From NCBI RefSeq assembly GCF_030815855.1, contig NZ_JAUSXG010000001.1, positions 4,402,001-4,466,000 on the forward strand: a DNA stretch of 64,000 bases, in the 5' to 3' direction. This stretch comes from Variovorax paradoxus (GTDB lineage: Bacteria > Pseudomonadota > Gammaproteobacteria > Burkholderiales > Burkholderiaceae_C). This document shows, piece after piece, positions 43,229 to 51,767 of this stretch. The position numbers and the translations under genes were made by a program. Position 1 is the stretch's first letter, and each line of letters begins with the position of its first letter. The notes below the pieces were generated by a model. The model was given only the letters and a program-made list of their open reading frames with translations, was not told where the DNA came from and made no database searches.

Positions 43229-44755
43229 ATGAATCCCTTCATTCGACTGCATCCGGCCGACGATGTCGTGATCGCGCGCAGCCAGCTGGTCGGCGGCGCC
43301 AAGGTCGAAGACTTCGCGGTGCGCGGCCTGATTCCCGCCGGGCACAAGGTAGCGACGCACGCCATTGCCGCCGGCGAGCCGGTGCGCCGCTACAACCAGA
43401 TCATCGGCTTCGCGAGCAAGCCCATTGCGGCCGGCGAGCATGTGCACACGCACAACCTCGACATGGGCCCCGACAAGGGCGACTTCGACCGCGACTACGC
43501 CTTCGGCGCCGACGTGAAGCCGGCGCCCGCGAAGCGCGAAGCCACGTTCATGGGCATCAAGCGAGCGGACGGCCGCGTGGCCACACGCAACTACATCGGC
43601 GTGCTCACGAGCGTGAATTGCTCGGCCACCGCGGCACGCGCGATTGCGGATCATTTCTCGCGCAAGACCAATCCGGCTGCACTGGCCGACTACCCGAACG
43701 TCGACGGGATCGTGGCGCTCACCCACGGCACGGGCTGCGGCATGGACACGCAGGGCATGGGCATGCAGATCCTGGAGCGCACGCTCACGGGCTACGCCAC
43801 GCACCCGAACTTCGCGGGCGTGCTGGTGGTGGGCCTGGGCTGCGAGGCGAACCAGATCAACGCCTGGCTCGCGACCGGCCATCTGGCCGAAGGCGAGAAC
43901 TTCCGCACCTTCAACATCCAGGACACCGGTGGCACGCGCAAGACGGTCGAGAAAGGCATTGCGCTGATCAACGAGATGCTGCCGCGCGCCAATGCGGTGA
44001 AGCGCGAGCCGTGCAGCGCGGCGCACATCACGATCGGGCTGCAGTGCGGCGGCTCGGATGGTTACTCGGGCATCAGCGCCAACCCGGCGCTCGGTGCCGC
44101 GGTCGACCTGCTGGTGGCGCACGGCGGCACGGCCATCCTCAGCGAGACGCCCGAGGTCTATGGCGCCGAGCATCTGCTCACGCGCCGGGCCGTGAAGCGC
44201 GAGGTCGGCCAGAAGCTGGTGGACCGCATCAAGTGGTGGGAGCACTACACCGAAATCAACGAAGGCGAGATGAACAACAACCCCTCGCCGGGCAACAAGG
44301 CAGGCGGCCTCACGACGATCCTCGAGAAGTCGCTCGGCGCGGTCGCCAAGGGCGGCACCAGCAACCTCGAGGCGGTGTACGAGTATGCGGAGCCGGTGAC
44401 GGCGCATGGCTTCGTCTACATGGACACACCGGGCTACGACCCCGTGAGCGCCACCGGGCAGGTGGCCGGCGGTGCGAACATCATCTGCTTCACCACCGGG
44501 CGCGGTTCGGCTTATGGCTGCGCGCCCTCGCCGTCACTCAAGCTCGCGACCAACTCGGCGCTGTGGCAGCGGCAGGAAGAGGACATGGACATCAACTGCG
44601 GCGAGATCGTGGATGGCACGTCGTCGATCCAGGAAATGGGCCAGCGCATCTTCGAGCTGGTGCTCGCCACAGCCTCCGGTGAATCGTCGAAGAGCGAAAA
44701 ACATGGCTACGGCCAGAACGAATTCGTGCCATGGCAAGTCGGCGCGGTGATGTAA
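43229..44755 (+). CDS. UxaA-family sugar-acid dehydratase (altronate/galactarate dehydratase-like)
   Basis: A 508-residue full-length UxaA-type enzyme. The N-terminal SAF domain (about residues 1-90) has GHKVATHAIAAGEPVRRYNQ, and the catalytic part has LTHGTGCGMDTQG, VVGLGCEANQI and LQCGGSDGYSGISANPALG with likely metal-binding Cys residues. It removes water from an aldonate or aldarate to give a 2-keto-3-deoxy acid. Altronate, galactarate or L-galactonate-like acids are possible. It lies between the dctM and ldh genes in one operon. Exact substrate unknown. Confidence 0.88.
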   Translation: MNPFIRLHPADDVVIARSQLVGGAKVEDFAVRGLIPAGHKVATHAIAAGEPVRRYNQIIGFASKPIAAGEHVHTHNLDMGPDKGDFDRDYAFGADVKPAPAKREATFMGIKRADGRVATRNYIGVLTSVNCSATAARAIADHFSRKTNPAALADYPNVDGIVALTHGTGCGMDTQGMGMQILERTLTGYATHPNFAGVLVVGLGCEANQINAWLATGHLAEGENFRTFNIQDTGGTRKTVEKGIALINEMLPRANAVKREPCSAAHITIGLQCGGSDGYSGISANPALGAAVDLLVAHGGTAILSETPEVYGAEHLLTRRAVKREVGQKLVDRIKWWEHYTEINEGEMNNNPSPGNKAGGLTTILEKSLGAVAKGGTSNLEAVYEYAEPVTAHGFVYMDTPGYDPVSATGQVAGGANIICFTTGRGSAYGCAPSPSLKLATNSALWQRQEEDMDINCGEIVDGTSSIQEMGQRIFELVLATASGESSKSEKHGYGQNEFVPWQVGAVM

Positions 44756-44762
44756 GGAACCT

Positions 44763-45821
44763 ATGCCCCAAACTCTTTCCGCCCCAGTCCTGCGAGCGCA
44801 ATGCGCGCGCATCCTCGAAGCCGCCGGCAGCACGCCGGCCGAAGCCGCGCAGGTGGCCGCCAACCTGGTGCTGGCCAACCTGAGCGGCCATGATTCGCAT
44901 GGCGTGGGCATGCTGCCGCGCTATGTGGACGCGGTGGCCGAAGGCGGGCTCGTGCCCAACGCATCGGTCAAGGTCAACGTCGATATCGGCACTCTGCTCG
45001 CGCTCGACGGCCAGCATGGCTACGGGCAGATCGTCGGGGTGCAGGCGATGGAACTCGGCATCGAGCGCGCGAAGCGGCACGGCAGCTGCATCTTCACGCT
45101 GTCGAATGCGCATCACCTGGGCCGCATCGGGCACTTCGCCGAAATGGCGACGGCCGAGGGCCTGGTCTCGATGCACTTCGTCAACGTGCTGTCGCGGCCC
45201 GTGGTGGCTCCCTGGGGCGGCGGCGACGGGCGCTTCGGCACCAACCCGTGCTGCATCGGCATTCCACTGGCGGGGGCCGAGCCCTTCCTGCTCGACTTCG
45301 CGACCAGCCGCGTGGCGCAGGGCAAGATGCGCGTCGCCCATAACAAGGGCGAACAGGTGCCCGACGGCTACCTGATCGACGAACACGGCGCGCCGACCAA
45401 CGACCCCGGCGTGGTGGTGGTGCCGCAGGCCAACGGCCTGTTCGGCGCGCTCATGACCTTCGGCGAGCACAAGGGCTATGGCATGGCGATGGCTTGCGAG
45501 CTGCTCGGCGGCGCGCTCACCGGTGGCGGTACGTGGCACCGGCCGGCCGATACCGCGCGCACGGTGCTCAACGGCATGCTGACCATCCTGATCGATCCCG
45601 CCAAGCTGGGAACCCAGGCCAGCTTTGCGCAGGAAGCGACGGCTTTCGTCGAGTGGCTGCGCCAGAGCCCGCCGGGTGCGGGGTTCGACCAGGTGCAGAT
45701 CGCGGGCGAACCGGAGCGCGCCGCACGCGTGGCGCGCGAGCGCGACGGCATCTGGCTGGACGATGCGACGTGGGGGGAAATCGTCGCAGCTGGCACCAAG
45801 GTGGGCGCGGCCGCCGCGTAG
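44763..45821 (+). CDS. Ldh2-family oxidoreductase (malate/lactate/ureidoglycolate dehydrogenase type)
   Basis: A 352-residue member of the Ldh2/YlbC family, which has its own NAD(P) fold distinct from Rossmann enzymes. HDSHGVGMLPRYVDAV is near residues 43-58, the active-site His is in SNAHHLGRIGHFAEMA near 117, and APWGGGDGRFGTNP is near 150. It reduces or oxidises 2-hydroxy/2-oxo acids. In this operon it could use the lactate or glycolate released by the FAH-family enzyme, or oxidise the imported acid. It starts seven bases after the UxaA-type gene stops. Confidence 0.88.
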   Translation: MPQTLSAPVLRAQCARILEAAGSTPAEAAQVAANLVLANLSGHDSHGVGMLPRYVDAVAEGGLVPNASVKVNVDIGTLLALDGQHGYGQIVGVQAMELGIERAKRHGSCIFTLSNAHHLGRIGHFAEMATAEGLVSMHFVNVLSRPVVAPWGGGDGRFGTNPCCIGIPLAGAEPFLLDFATSRVAQGKMRVAHNKGEQVPDGYLIDEHGAPTNDPGVVVVPQANGLFGALMTFGEHKGYGMAMACELLGGALTGGGTWHRPADTARTVLNGMLTILIDPAKLGTQASFAQEATAFVEWLRQSPPGAGFDQVQIAGEPERAARVARERDGIWLDDATWGEIVAAGTKVGAAAA

Positions 45822-45827
45822 GAGGTC

Positions 45828-46706
45828 CTAGCGGCGCGCACTGCGAGACTTCTGGCTCAGCACGATTGCGATGCCGCCCAGAATGGCCACCGACGCGGTT
45901 GCCAGCCGCGGCGTGATCGCTTCCGCCAGCAGTAGCACGCCGCCGAAGGCCGCCAGGAGGGGCACCGACAGCTGTACGGTGGCCGCCTGCATCGCCGAAA
46001 GGCGTGCCAGCGCCGCATACCAGACGACATAGCCGAGGCCCGAGGTCAATGCGCCGGAAGCCACGGCAAGCAGGGCACCGGTCGCATCCGCATGGGCGCG
46101 GACCACGAAGGCCAGGCTCAGCGCCAGCGCCAGCGGCACGGCGCGCATGAAGTTGCGGCCGGTAGCGGCCAGCGGGTCGGGCACGCCGCGGCCGCGCAGC
46201 GAGTACACGCCCCACGCCACGCCGGCGACGGCCATCAGCACGGCGCCGAGAAGCGGCGGCGCCGCGACGCCCGGCAACACCAGGTAGACAAGCCCGCCGG
46301 CCGCCAGCACGAAACCGAGCCATGCAACCGGCCCGAAGCGCTCGCCGGAGCCCAACCCCGCGCCAAGCATCGTGAGCTGAACCGCACCGAACAGGATCAG
46401 CGCGCCGGTTCCCGCGGAGAGGCTGAGGTAAGCAAAGGAAAAGAACGCGACATAGGCAAACAGCGTGGCGGCGGCGAGCCAATCGGCACGGCCGGCCGAA
46501 GAAGGCCGCGCCCTGAACCGCACGACGAGCGCGAGCGTGAGCGCGCCGGAAACCAGCCGGATGCTGCCGAAGCTGGCCGGATCGATTCCACGTTGCTGCA
46601 GCGCAAGCCTGCACAGCAGCGAATTGGCCGCGAACGCGACCATGGCTACTGCGGTGAGCGTGACGGTCTGCAGGGTGGAGGGGCCGCCGTGTGCTTCAGA
46701 AGACAT
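45828..46706 (-). CDS. EamA/DMT-family transporter
   Basis: A 292-residue membrane protein with ten predicted helices in two EamA halves of about 140 residues. AANSLLCRLALQQRGIDPASF is at the start, and VSGALTLALVVRFRARPSSAG follows. Family members export amino acids, metabolites or drugs; the cargo is unknown. The gene converges with ldh, six bases away, with no terminator between. Its start overlaps the end of the DUF2182 gene by 11 bases, so it is probably co-transcribed with the DUF1326/DUF2182 pair. Confidence 0.88.
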   Translation of the reverse strand: MSSEAHGGPSTLQTVTLTAVAMVAFAANSLLCRLALQQRGIDPASFGSIRLVSGALTLALVVRFRARPSSAGRADWLAAATLFAYVAFFSFAYLSLSAGTGALILFGAVQLTMLGAGLGSGERFGPVAWLGFVLAAGGLVYLVLPGVAAPPLLGAVLMAVAGVAWGVYSLRGRGVPDPLAATGRNFMRAVPLALALSLAFVVRAHADATGALLAVASGALTSGLGYVVWYAALARLSAMQAATVQLSVPLLAAFGGVLLLAEAITPRLATASVAILGGIAIVLSQKSRSARR

Positions 46707-47514
46707 GCGTCGCCACCATGAAGACCGCCCAGCCCAGCAATGCGAAGCCGAGCGGCGCGCTCAGGTGATGGCCCCACGGCATGTTCTTTTCGAGCGCCAT
46801 GACAGCGGCCAGCAAAAGCATCCAGCCGAGGCTACCGGTGCCGACCGCGAACATCAGCAGCATCAGCGCCCAGCAGCAGCCGACGCAGAACAGGCCATGG
46901 TGCGCGCCCAGCGCGAACGCATGGCGGGCCTGCGCGTGGCCGCGCCAGTGCTCGATGACGAAGCTCAATGGCGTGCGGCACTTCTCGAGGCACCGGTGCT
47001 TGAGGCGGCTGAACTGGAAGGCTCCGGCCAGTGCAATGGTCGCGGCGCCGATCACCCAGCCGTGCCACGCCAGCGTGGGCGCGCTCGCGAGCAGGGCCAA
47101 CACCACCCTGTGGAGCCCGTGCGCCAGCAGCCCGAAGGCGCCCCACGCAGCCATGTAGCCGAGCCCGAGCATCACGAGCAGGCGTGCGTGGTCCGCTCTT
47201 CCCTCAGTCAAGCGATCGAAGGCGTTGAACAGCGGCAGCGTGGTCGGCAGCATCATGGCGGCCGTCATGAGGATCCACGCCGCGGCGTAGAGCACGGCGG
47301 GCACGACCACGCCGCCGGCGGGAACCACCTGGCACAGGAACGCGGCCGGCCCGGAGACGGTCCAGTCGCCATGTTCGAGATAGCGTCCGTAAGGGCTGCG
47401 CGCCCAGGCCCACAACACCGCCCATGCGAGCGTGACCAGCGCGGCCAGAACCGGCAGGAACACGCGGCGATGGCGCACGGCGTTGCGGGCCGGCAAGCCG
47501 GCCGCGGGGTTCAT
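46696..47514 (-). CDS. DUF2182 membrane protein
   Basis: A 272-residue membrane protein of the DUF2182 family with about seven helices. Conserved features are MMLPTTLPLFNAF near residue 90, KHRCLEKCRTPLSF near 172, HHGLFCVGCCWALMLLMFAVG near 205-225, and MALEKNMPWG near 240. Several Cys, His and Met residues lie in or beside helices, which suggests metal or redox chemistry, but the function is unknown. The start overlaps the stop of the DUF1326 gene (ATGA at 47511-47514). Confidence 0.87.
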   Translation of the reverse strand: MNPAAGLPARNAVRHRRVFLPVLAALVTLAWAVLWAWARSPYGRYLEHGDWTVSGPAAFLCQVVPAGGVVVPAVLYAAAWILMTAAMMLPTTLPLFNAFDRLTEGRADHARLLVMLGLGYMAAWGAFGLLAHGLHRVVLALLASAPTLAWHGWVIGAATIALAGAFQFSRLKHRCLEKCRTPLSFVIEHWRGHAQARHAFALGAHHGLFCVGCCWALMLLMFAVGTGSLGWMLLLAAVMALEKNMPWGHHLSAPLGFALLGWAVFMVATHVF

Positions 47515-48113
47515 GAGTCGAAGACGAAGGTGCTCTGCAGGGCGTTGTGGTTCTTGATGTCGAGATCGATGCCCAGCGCGTGGTTCTTCGACCGGTAGGT
47601 GGGTGCCTTGCCGACGAACACCGGTGCGCCCGGCACGGTGGAGAACACGGTGTCGGACAGCGTGGTCTGCCCGCCCGTGGCGCCCCGGTAGGGCTCGAGT
47701 TCAGCGTAGTAGTCGGTGCCGATCTCCAGCTCGCCCTTGCCTTCGTTCACGGTGAAGCGAATCGGCGCCCGCTCGACCGACACGACCTCGCCGATGAGCT
47801 TGGCGAGATCGGCGATGGGTCCGCCGGCCTGCCCGGTATAGACCTTGAGCAGCGCTTCTTCCTGCTCCTTGGAGGCGTTGTCGTCGACGAAGATCGCCGC
47901 CGTCCAATGGCCTTCGAGGATGTTTCCGGGCACGTGCGCCACGGCCGCAATGGTGTTGCCACCCACGTCGAGGCCGTCGATGGTTCCCTTGTCGATGCGC
48001 CAGGCGACGATGGTGTCGCAGGTGCCGTTGTCCGGGTTCTCGCCGATCCAGCAGGGACACAGGACATTGCAGTTGCAAACTTCGAGCAGGCGACCTTCCA
48101 GGTGATAGCTCAT
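47511..48113 (-). CDS. DUF1326 protein with a CxCxxxCxC motif
   Basis: A 200-residue soluble protein of the DUF1326 family. The N-terminal motif EVCNCNVLCPCWIGE at residues 11-25 has four clustered cysteines, a probable metal-binding site, with another Cys in NGTCDTIVAW. VAHVPGNILEGHWTAAIFVD follows. No signal peptide is evident. It is encoded directly before, and coupled to, a DUF2182 membrane protein; the two families often occur together. The role is unknown, possibly metal handling. Confidence 0.88.
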   Translation of the reverse strand: MSYHLEGRLLEVCNCNVLCPCWIGENPDNGTCDTIVAWRIDKGTIDGLDVGGNTIAAVAHVPGNILEGHWTAAIFVDDNASKEQEEALLKVYTGQAGGPIADLAKLIGEVVSVERAPIRFTVNEGKGELEIGTDYYAELEPYRGATGGQTTLSDTVFSTVPGAPVFVGKAPTYRSKNHALGIDLDIKNHNALQSTFVFDS

Positions 48114-48262
48114 ACGAACCTCCGTTCAGAAGCCACACAAACACGGACTTGTCGCCGCGACTCAGCGGCAAGGGGGGCGCTGATCCTACGCTTCGCAATG
48201 AAGCAAGTCGAGCACGGCGCACGCCCCGCGCCGTACCCTGGGTACCCTCCTGCCGCCGCGGA

Positions 48263-49786
48263 TCAGCTGCGGCTCGCGTCGTGCGCCGGCTTGCCGACCT
48301 GCACGCTCACTTCCTCGCCCTTGATCTTCGCCTGCACGGCCTTGACGGCCTTTTCAAGCCGCGCGCCGTAATCGGCGTCGGCCTGGCGGAAGTAGCCGAT
48401 CGAGCGGTCGATGATGTCCTGCCGCGTCACGGCGCCCAGGCCGCCCGCGATGCTGTTCACCAGCCGCTCTTTGGCTGCTTCGTCCATCAGGCGATAGAGA
48501 TCGCCGGCCTGGACGAAGTCGTTGTCCTCGGGGTGCTTCTGCCATTGGTGGCTGCCGGTCCAGCCGTGGATTTCGAGCGGCGCGTACACCGGCTCGTTGC
48601 TTTGCTTGGGCGCGTCGCTGAAGCTGTTGGGTTCGTAGTTCGGACCGCGGCCGCCGTTGCCGTCGCCGCGCATCGCGCCGTCGCGGCCATAGTTCTGGGC
48701 CGTGGTGGCGTGCGGGCGGTTCACCGGCAGCTGCGTGTGGTTGATGCCCAGGCGGTAGCGCTGCGTGTCGCCGTAGCTGAACAGGCGGCCCTGCAGCATC
48801 TTGTCGGGCGAGGGGCCGATGCCTGGCACGAAGTTGGCCGGGTTGAACGCCGCCTGCTCAATCTCGGCAAAGTAGTTGTCGGGGTTGCGGTTGAGCGTGA
48901 GGACGCCGATGTCGGTCTTCGGATAGTCCTTGTGCGACCAGACCTTGGTCAGATCGAACGGGTTGAAGCGGTAGGTCTGCGCATCGGCCACCGGCATGAT
49001 CTGCACCTGCACCTTCCAGCTCGGGAACTCGCCGCGCTCGATGGAATGCAGCAGGTCGAGGTGATGGTGGTTCGGGTTTTCGCCGCCCACGCGCTGCGCT
49101 TCTTCGGCGACGAAGGTCTCGATGCCCTGGTGGGTCTTGAAGTGGTACTTGACCCAGAACGCTTCGCCCCTGGCATTCACCCACTGGAAGGTATGGGAGC
49201 CGAAGCCGTCCATGTGGCGGTAACTCTTCGGAATGCCGCGGTCACCGAAGAGCCAGGTGAACTGGTGCGTGGCTTCGGGCGAGTGCGAGAAGAAGTCCCA
49301 GGCGTTGTTGGGCTCCTGCACGTGGCTGTACGGGTCGCGCTTTTGCGAGTGGATGAAGTCGGGGAACTTGAGCGGATCGCGGATGAAGAAGACCGGCGTG
49401 TTGTTGCCCACGAGGTCGTAGTTGCCTTCTTCGGTGTAGAACTTGAGCGCAAAGCCGCGCGGGTCGCGCACGGTGTCGGCCGAGCCGAGCTCGAGCGCCA
49501 CGGTCGAGAAGCGGGCCAGCACCTCGGTCTTCTTGCCGACCTGCCCGAGGAACTTGGCCTTGGTCCATTTCGACACGTCGGCCGTGAGCTCGAAGGTGCC
49601 GAAGGCGCCCGATCCGCGCGCATGCACCACGCGCTCCGGAATGCGCTCGCGGTCGAAGCGCGCGAGCTTTTCGATCAGGTTGTGGTCCTGCATCAGCACG
49701 GGGCCGTTGACGCCGGCCGTCTGCGACTGCTGGTTGTTTTCGACGGGCGCGCCGTTTTCGGTGGTGAGCTTGCGGGGGGCGGTCAT
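48263..49786 (-). CDS. katA: Monofunctional haem catalase (small-subunit clade)
   Basis: A 507-residue catalase. The distal His is in RIPERVVHARGSGAFGTFE near residue 55, the Asn in NNTPVFFIRDPLKFPDFIHS near 129, and the proximal Tyr in LFSYGDTQRYRLGINH near 345. The length fits the small-subunit group. It destroys hydrogen peroxide. GAGGAA precedes the ATG. A perfect ten-base-arm inverted repeat at 49832-49857 is probably an operator. Gene name given by family, not by orthology test. Confidence 0.93.
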   Translation of the reverse strand: MTAPRKLTTENGAPVENNQQSQTAGVNGPVLMQDHNLIEKLARFDRERIPERVVHARGSGAFGTFELTADVSKWTKAKFLGQVGKKTEVLARFSTVALELGSADTVRDPRGFALKFYTEEGNYDLVGNNTPVFFIRDPLKFPDFIHSQKRDPYSHVQEPNNAWDFFSHSPEATHQFTWLFGDRGIPKSYRHMDGFGSHTFQWVNARGEAFWVKYHFKTHQGIETFVAEEAQRVGGENPNHHHLDLLHSIERGEFPSWKVQVQIMPVADAQTYRFNPFDLTKVWSHKDYPKTDIGVLTLNRNPDNYFAEIEQAAFNPANFVPGIGPSPDKMLQGRLFSYGDTQRYRLGINHTQLPVNRPHATTAQNYGRDGAMRGDGNGGRGPNYEPNSFSDAPKQSNEPVYAPLEIHGWTGSHQWQKHPEDNDFVQAGDLYRLMDEAAKERLVNSIAGGLGAVTRQDIIDRSIGYFRQADADYGARLEKAVKAVQAKIKGEEVSVQVGKPAHDASRS

Positions 49787-49831
49787 GGATGGGCTTTCCT
49801 CGTGGTTGTGAAGCCCATGTATTTTGTCAAT

Positions 49832-49857
49832 GAATATGACGGCGTCACGTCATATTC
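49832..49857. promoter_or_regulatory. Perfect inverted repeat upstream of the catalase gene
   Basis: GAATATGACG (49832-49841) and CGTCATATTC (49848-49857) are perfect arms around GCGTCA. The repeat lies 46-71 bases before the catalase start, in AT-richer DNA between slmA and katA. The spacing and symmetry fit a dimeric regulator, for example TetR type. No T-run follows it on the minus strand, so it is not a terminator. Confidence 0.65.
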
Positions 49858-49912
49858 AGCTATCACCCCGATAGGAGGCGATTTCGCGCGAGCGGCAGAG
49901 AGAGCGCTGTCG

Positions 49913-50566
49913 CTAGACGATCAGCGCGATCGTGGCTTCGAGATGTTCCGACGGCGCGCGGCGGAAGCCCGAGCGCGTGAAGCGCTGCAGCTGCCCGACC
50001 ACGAAGGCCGTGAGCGCAGCAGCGCGCACTTGCGCATCCACCGTGGGAGTGGCCGAGCCGTCGGCAGCCGCGGTGCCGCGCAACACCTGGCGCAGCGTGG
50101 CTTCGATCTTGTCGAAGAACTGGTTCATGCGCTGCTGGAGCCGCTCGTTCTCGAACACCAGCGCGTCGCCCACCATGACGCGCGTCATGCCCGGGTTGCG
50201 CTCGGCGAACTGCACCAGCAGCGTGAGGATTCTTGCGGCCTGCTGGGGGCCCGTTGCACCCTCGCGCTCGAGAATCTGGTTCACCAGCGTGAAGACGCTC
50301 TGCTCGATAAAGTCGATGAGGCCTTCGAACATCTGGGCCTTGCTCGCGAAGTGGCGATAGAGCGCGGCCTCGCTGACGTCGAGCCGCGCGGCCAATGCCG
50401 CGGTGGTCACCCGTTCGGCGCCCGGCTGTTCCAGCATGGCGGCCAGCGCCTGCAGAATCTGCACGCGCCTCTCCCCAGGCTTGGGGCGTTTGCGCACCGG
50501 GGCGGCGGCGGCCAGCGTCTCCGCATGGGTCTCTACGCCGGGATAGCTTGTCTCTTCGTTCTGCAT
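49913..50566 (-). CDS. slmA: Nucleoid occlusion factor SlmA (TetR family)
   Basis: A 217-residue TetR-fold protein with the strongly SlmA-like stretches RRVQILQALAAMLEQPGAER, VTTAALAARLDVSEAALYRH and FASKAQMFEGLIDFIEQSV. SlmA binds DNA and blocks FtsZ rings over the nucleoid. The helix-turn-helix is near residues 50-75. ATG 50566 gives the family-like length; 50605 is an in-frame alternative. It diverges from galE. In many relatives slmA lies beside argB; here galE lies between them. Confidence 0.88.
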   Translation of the reverse strand: MQNEETSYPGVETHAETLAAAAPVRKRPKPGERRVQILQALAAMLEQPGAERVTTAALAARLDVSEAALYRHFASKAQMFEGLIDFIEQSVFTLVNQILEREGATGPQQAARILTLLVQFAERNPGMTRVMVGDALVFENERLQQRMNQFFDKIEATLRQVLRGTAAADGSATPTVDAQVRAAALTAFVVGQLQRFTRSGFRRAPSEHLEATIALIV

Positions 50567-50586
50567 GGGAGCGCGTGCAAAGATGT

Positions 50587-50598
50587 AATCAATTGATT
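50587..50598. promoter_or_regulatory. Perfect 12-base palindrome between slmA and galE
   Basis: AATCAATTGATT is a perfect palindrome in the 121-base divergent gap, 21 bases before the slmA start. It differs from the known SlmA-binding consensus (GTGAGTACTCAC). It may be an operator or only AT-rich promoter DNA. Confidence 0.3.
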
Positions 50599-50687
50599 CT
50601 CGCACAGGGCCGCGCAGTGAGCGCGCGCGAACGAGGGCAGGAAAGCTCGTACAGAATCAACTTCTCCGACAAAGTGAAGAGTTTTTC

Positions 50688-51707
50688 ATGGCCAAAAGCG
50701 TTCTGGTAACCGGCGGGGCTGGTTTCATCGGCAGCCACACCTGCGTGGCGCTGGCGGCCGCCGGCTATGTGCCGGTGATTCTGGACAACCTTGGCAACAG
50801 CGATGTCCGCGTGCTGGAGCGCTTGCGCCAGATCACGGGCAGCGCACCGCGGCTGATCGAAGGCGACGTGCGCGACAGGGCCCTGCTCGACCGTGTGCTG
50901 GGCACCGAGCGCTTCTCGGCCGTGATCCACTTCGCGGGCCTCAAGGCCGTCGGCGATTCAGTCGCCGACCCGCTCGCCTACTACGACAACAACGTGCACG
51001 GCAGCTTCGTGCTCGCTTCGGCGATGCAGCAGGCGGGCATCAGGACATTGATCTTTTCGTCTTCGGCCACGGTGTACGGCGAACCGGACCACTCACCTAT
51101 TCCGGAAAACGCACCTTGCCGGCCGGCCAGCCCGTATGGGCGCTCGAAGCACATGGTGGAAGAAGCACTCACCGATCTGCACCGCGCCGAGCCGGGCTGG
51201 CGCATTGCGCTGCTGCGGTACTTCAACCCGGTGGGCGCCCACGAAAGCGGGCTCATCGGCGAACACCCGCAAGGCAAGCCGAACAACCTGATGCCCTTCG
51301 TGTGCCAGGTGGCCGTGGGGCAGCGGGACAAGCTGGTCATCCACGGCGACGACTATCCGACGCCCGACGGCACCGGCGTGCGCGACTACGTGCATGTGAT
51401 GGACCTGGCCGAAGGCCACGTCGCGGCGCTGCGGCACGCGGAAAGCCAGCCGGGCCTCGTCACGCTGAACCTCGGCACAGGCCGCGGCGCTTCCGTGCTG
51501 GAAGTCGTGCACGCGTTCGAGCGCGCGACCGGACGGTCTTTGCCTTGCGAGGTCGGTCCGCGCCGGCCGGGCGATGTGCCTGCGTACTGGGGTGATCCTT
51601 CGCTGGCACAGGCGACCTTGGGGTGGCGCGCGCACCGAGGGCTTGACCAGATGTGTGCGGACAGCTGGCGCTGGCAGCAAGGCAATCCGAACGGGTACGA
51701 GGGCTAA
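50688..51707 (+). CDS. galE: UDP-glucose 4-epimerase
   Basis: A 339-residue extended SDR epimerase. The NAD-binding VLVTGGAGFIGSHTCVAL is at residues 5-22, the catalytic Ser in FSSSATVYGEP near 125, and Tyr/Lys in SPYGRSKHMVEE near 150. LRYFNPVGAHESGLIGEHP and GTGVRDYVHVMDLAEGHVAA are GalE-typical. It interconverts UDP-glucose and UDP-galactose and supplies galactose for the surface polysaccharides made by the downstream locus. It diverges from slmA and converges with argB. Confidence 0.93.
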   Translation: MAKSVLVTGGAGFIGSHTCVALAAAGYVPVILDNLGNSDVRVLERLRQITGSAPRLIEGDVRDRALLDRVLGTERFSAVIHFAGLKAVGDSVADPLAYYDNNVHGSFVLASAMQQAGIRTLIFSSSATVYGEPDHSPIPENAPCRPASPYGRSKHMVEEALTDLHRAEPGWRIALLRYFNPVGAHESGLIGEHPQGKPNNLMPFVCQVAVGQRDKLVIHGDDYPTPDGTGVRDYVHVMDLAEGHVAALRHAESQPGLVTLNLGTGRGASVLEVVHAFERATGRSLPCEVGPRRPGDVPAYWGDPSLAQATLGWRAHRGLDQMCADSWRWQQGNPNGYEG

Positions 51708-51767
51708 GGCCTCGGCCCTTCGTTCGCGCCCTTCGCTCACGGCATGCTGAAGATGGAGAGCGAAGTC

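Noticed and set aside
48233..48245. GTACCC-T-GGGTAC palindrome near the catalase stop
   Set aside because: Short, in GC-rich DNA between genes, without promoter or terminator context.
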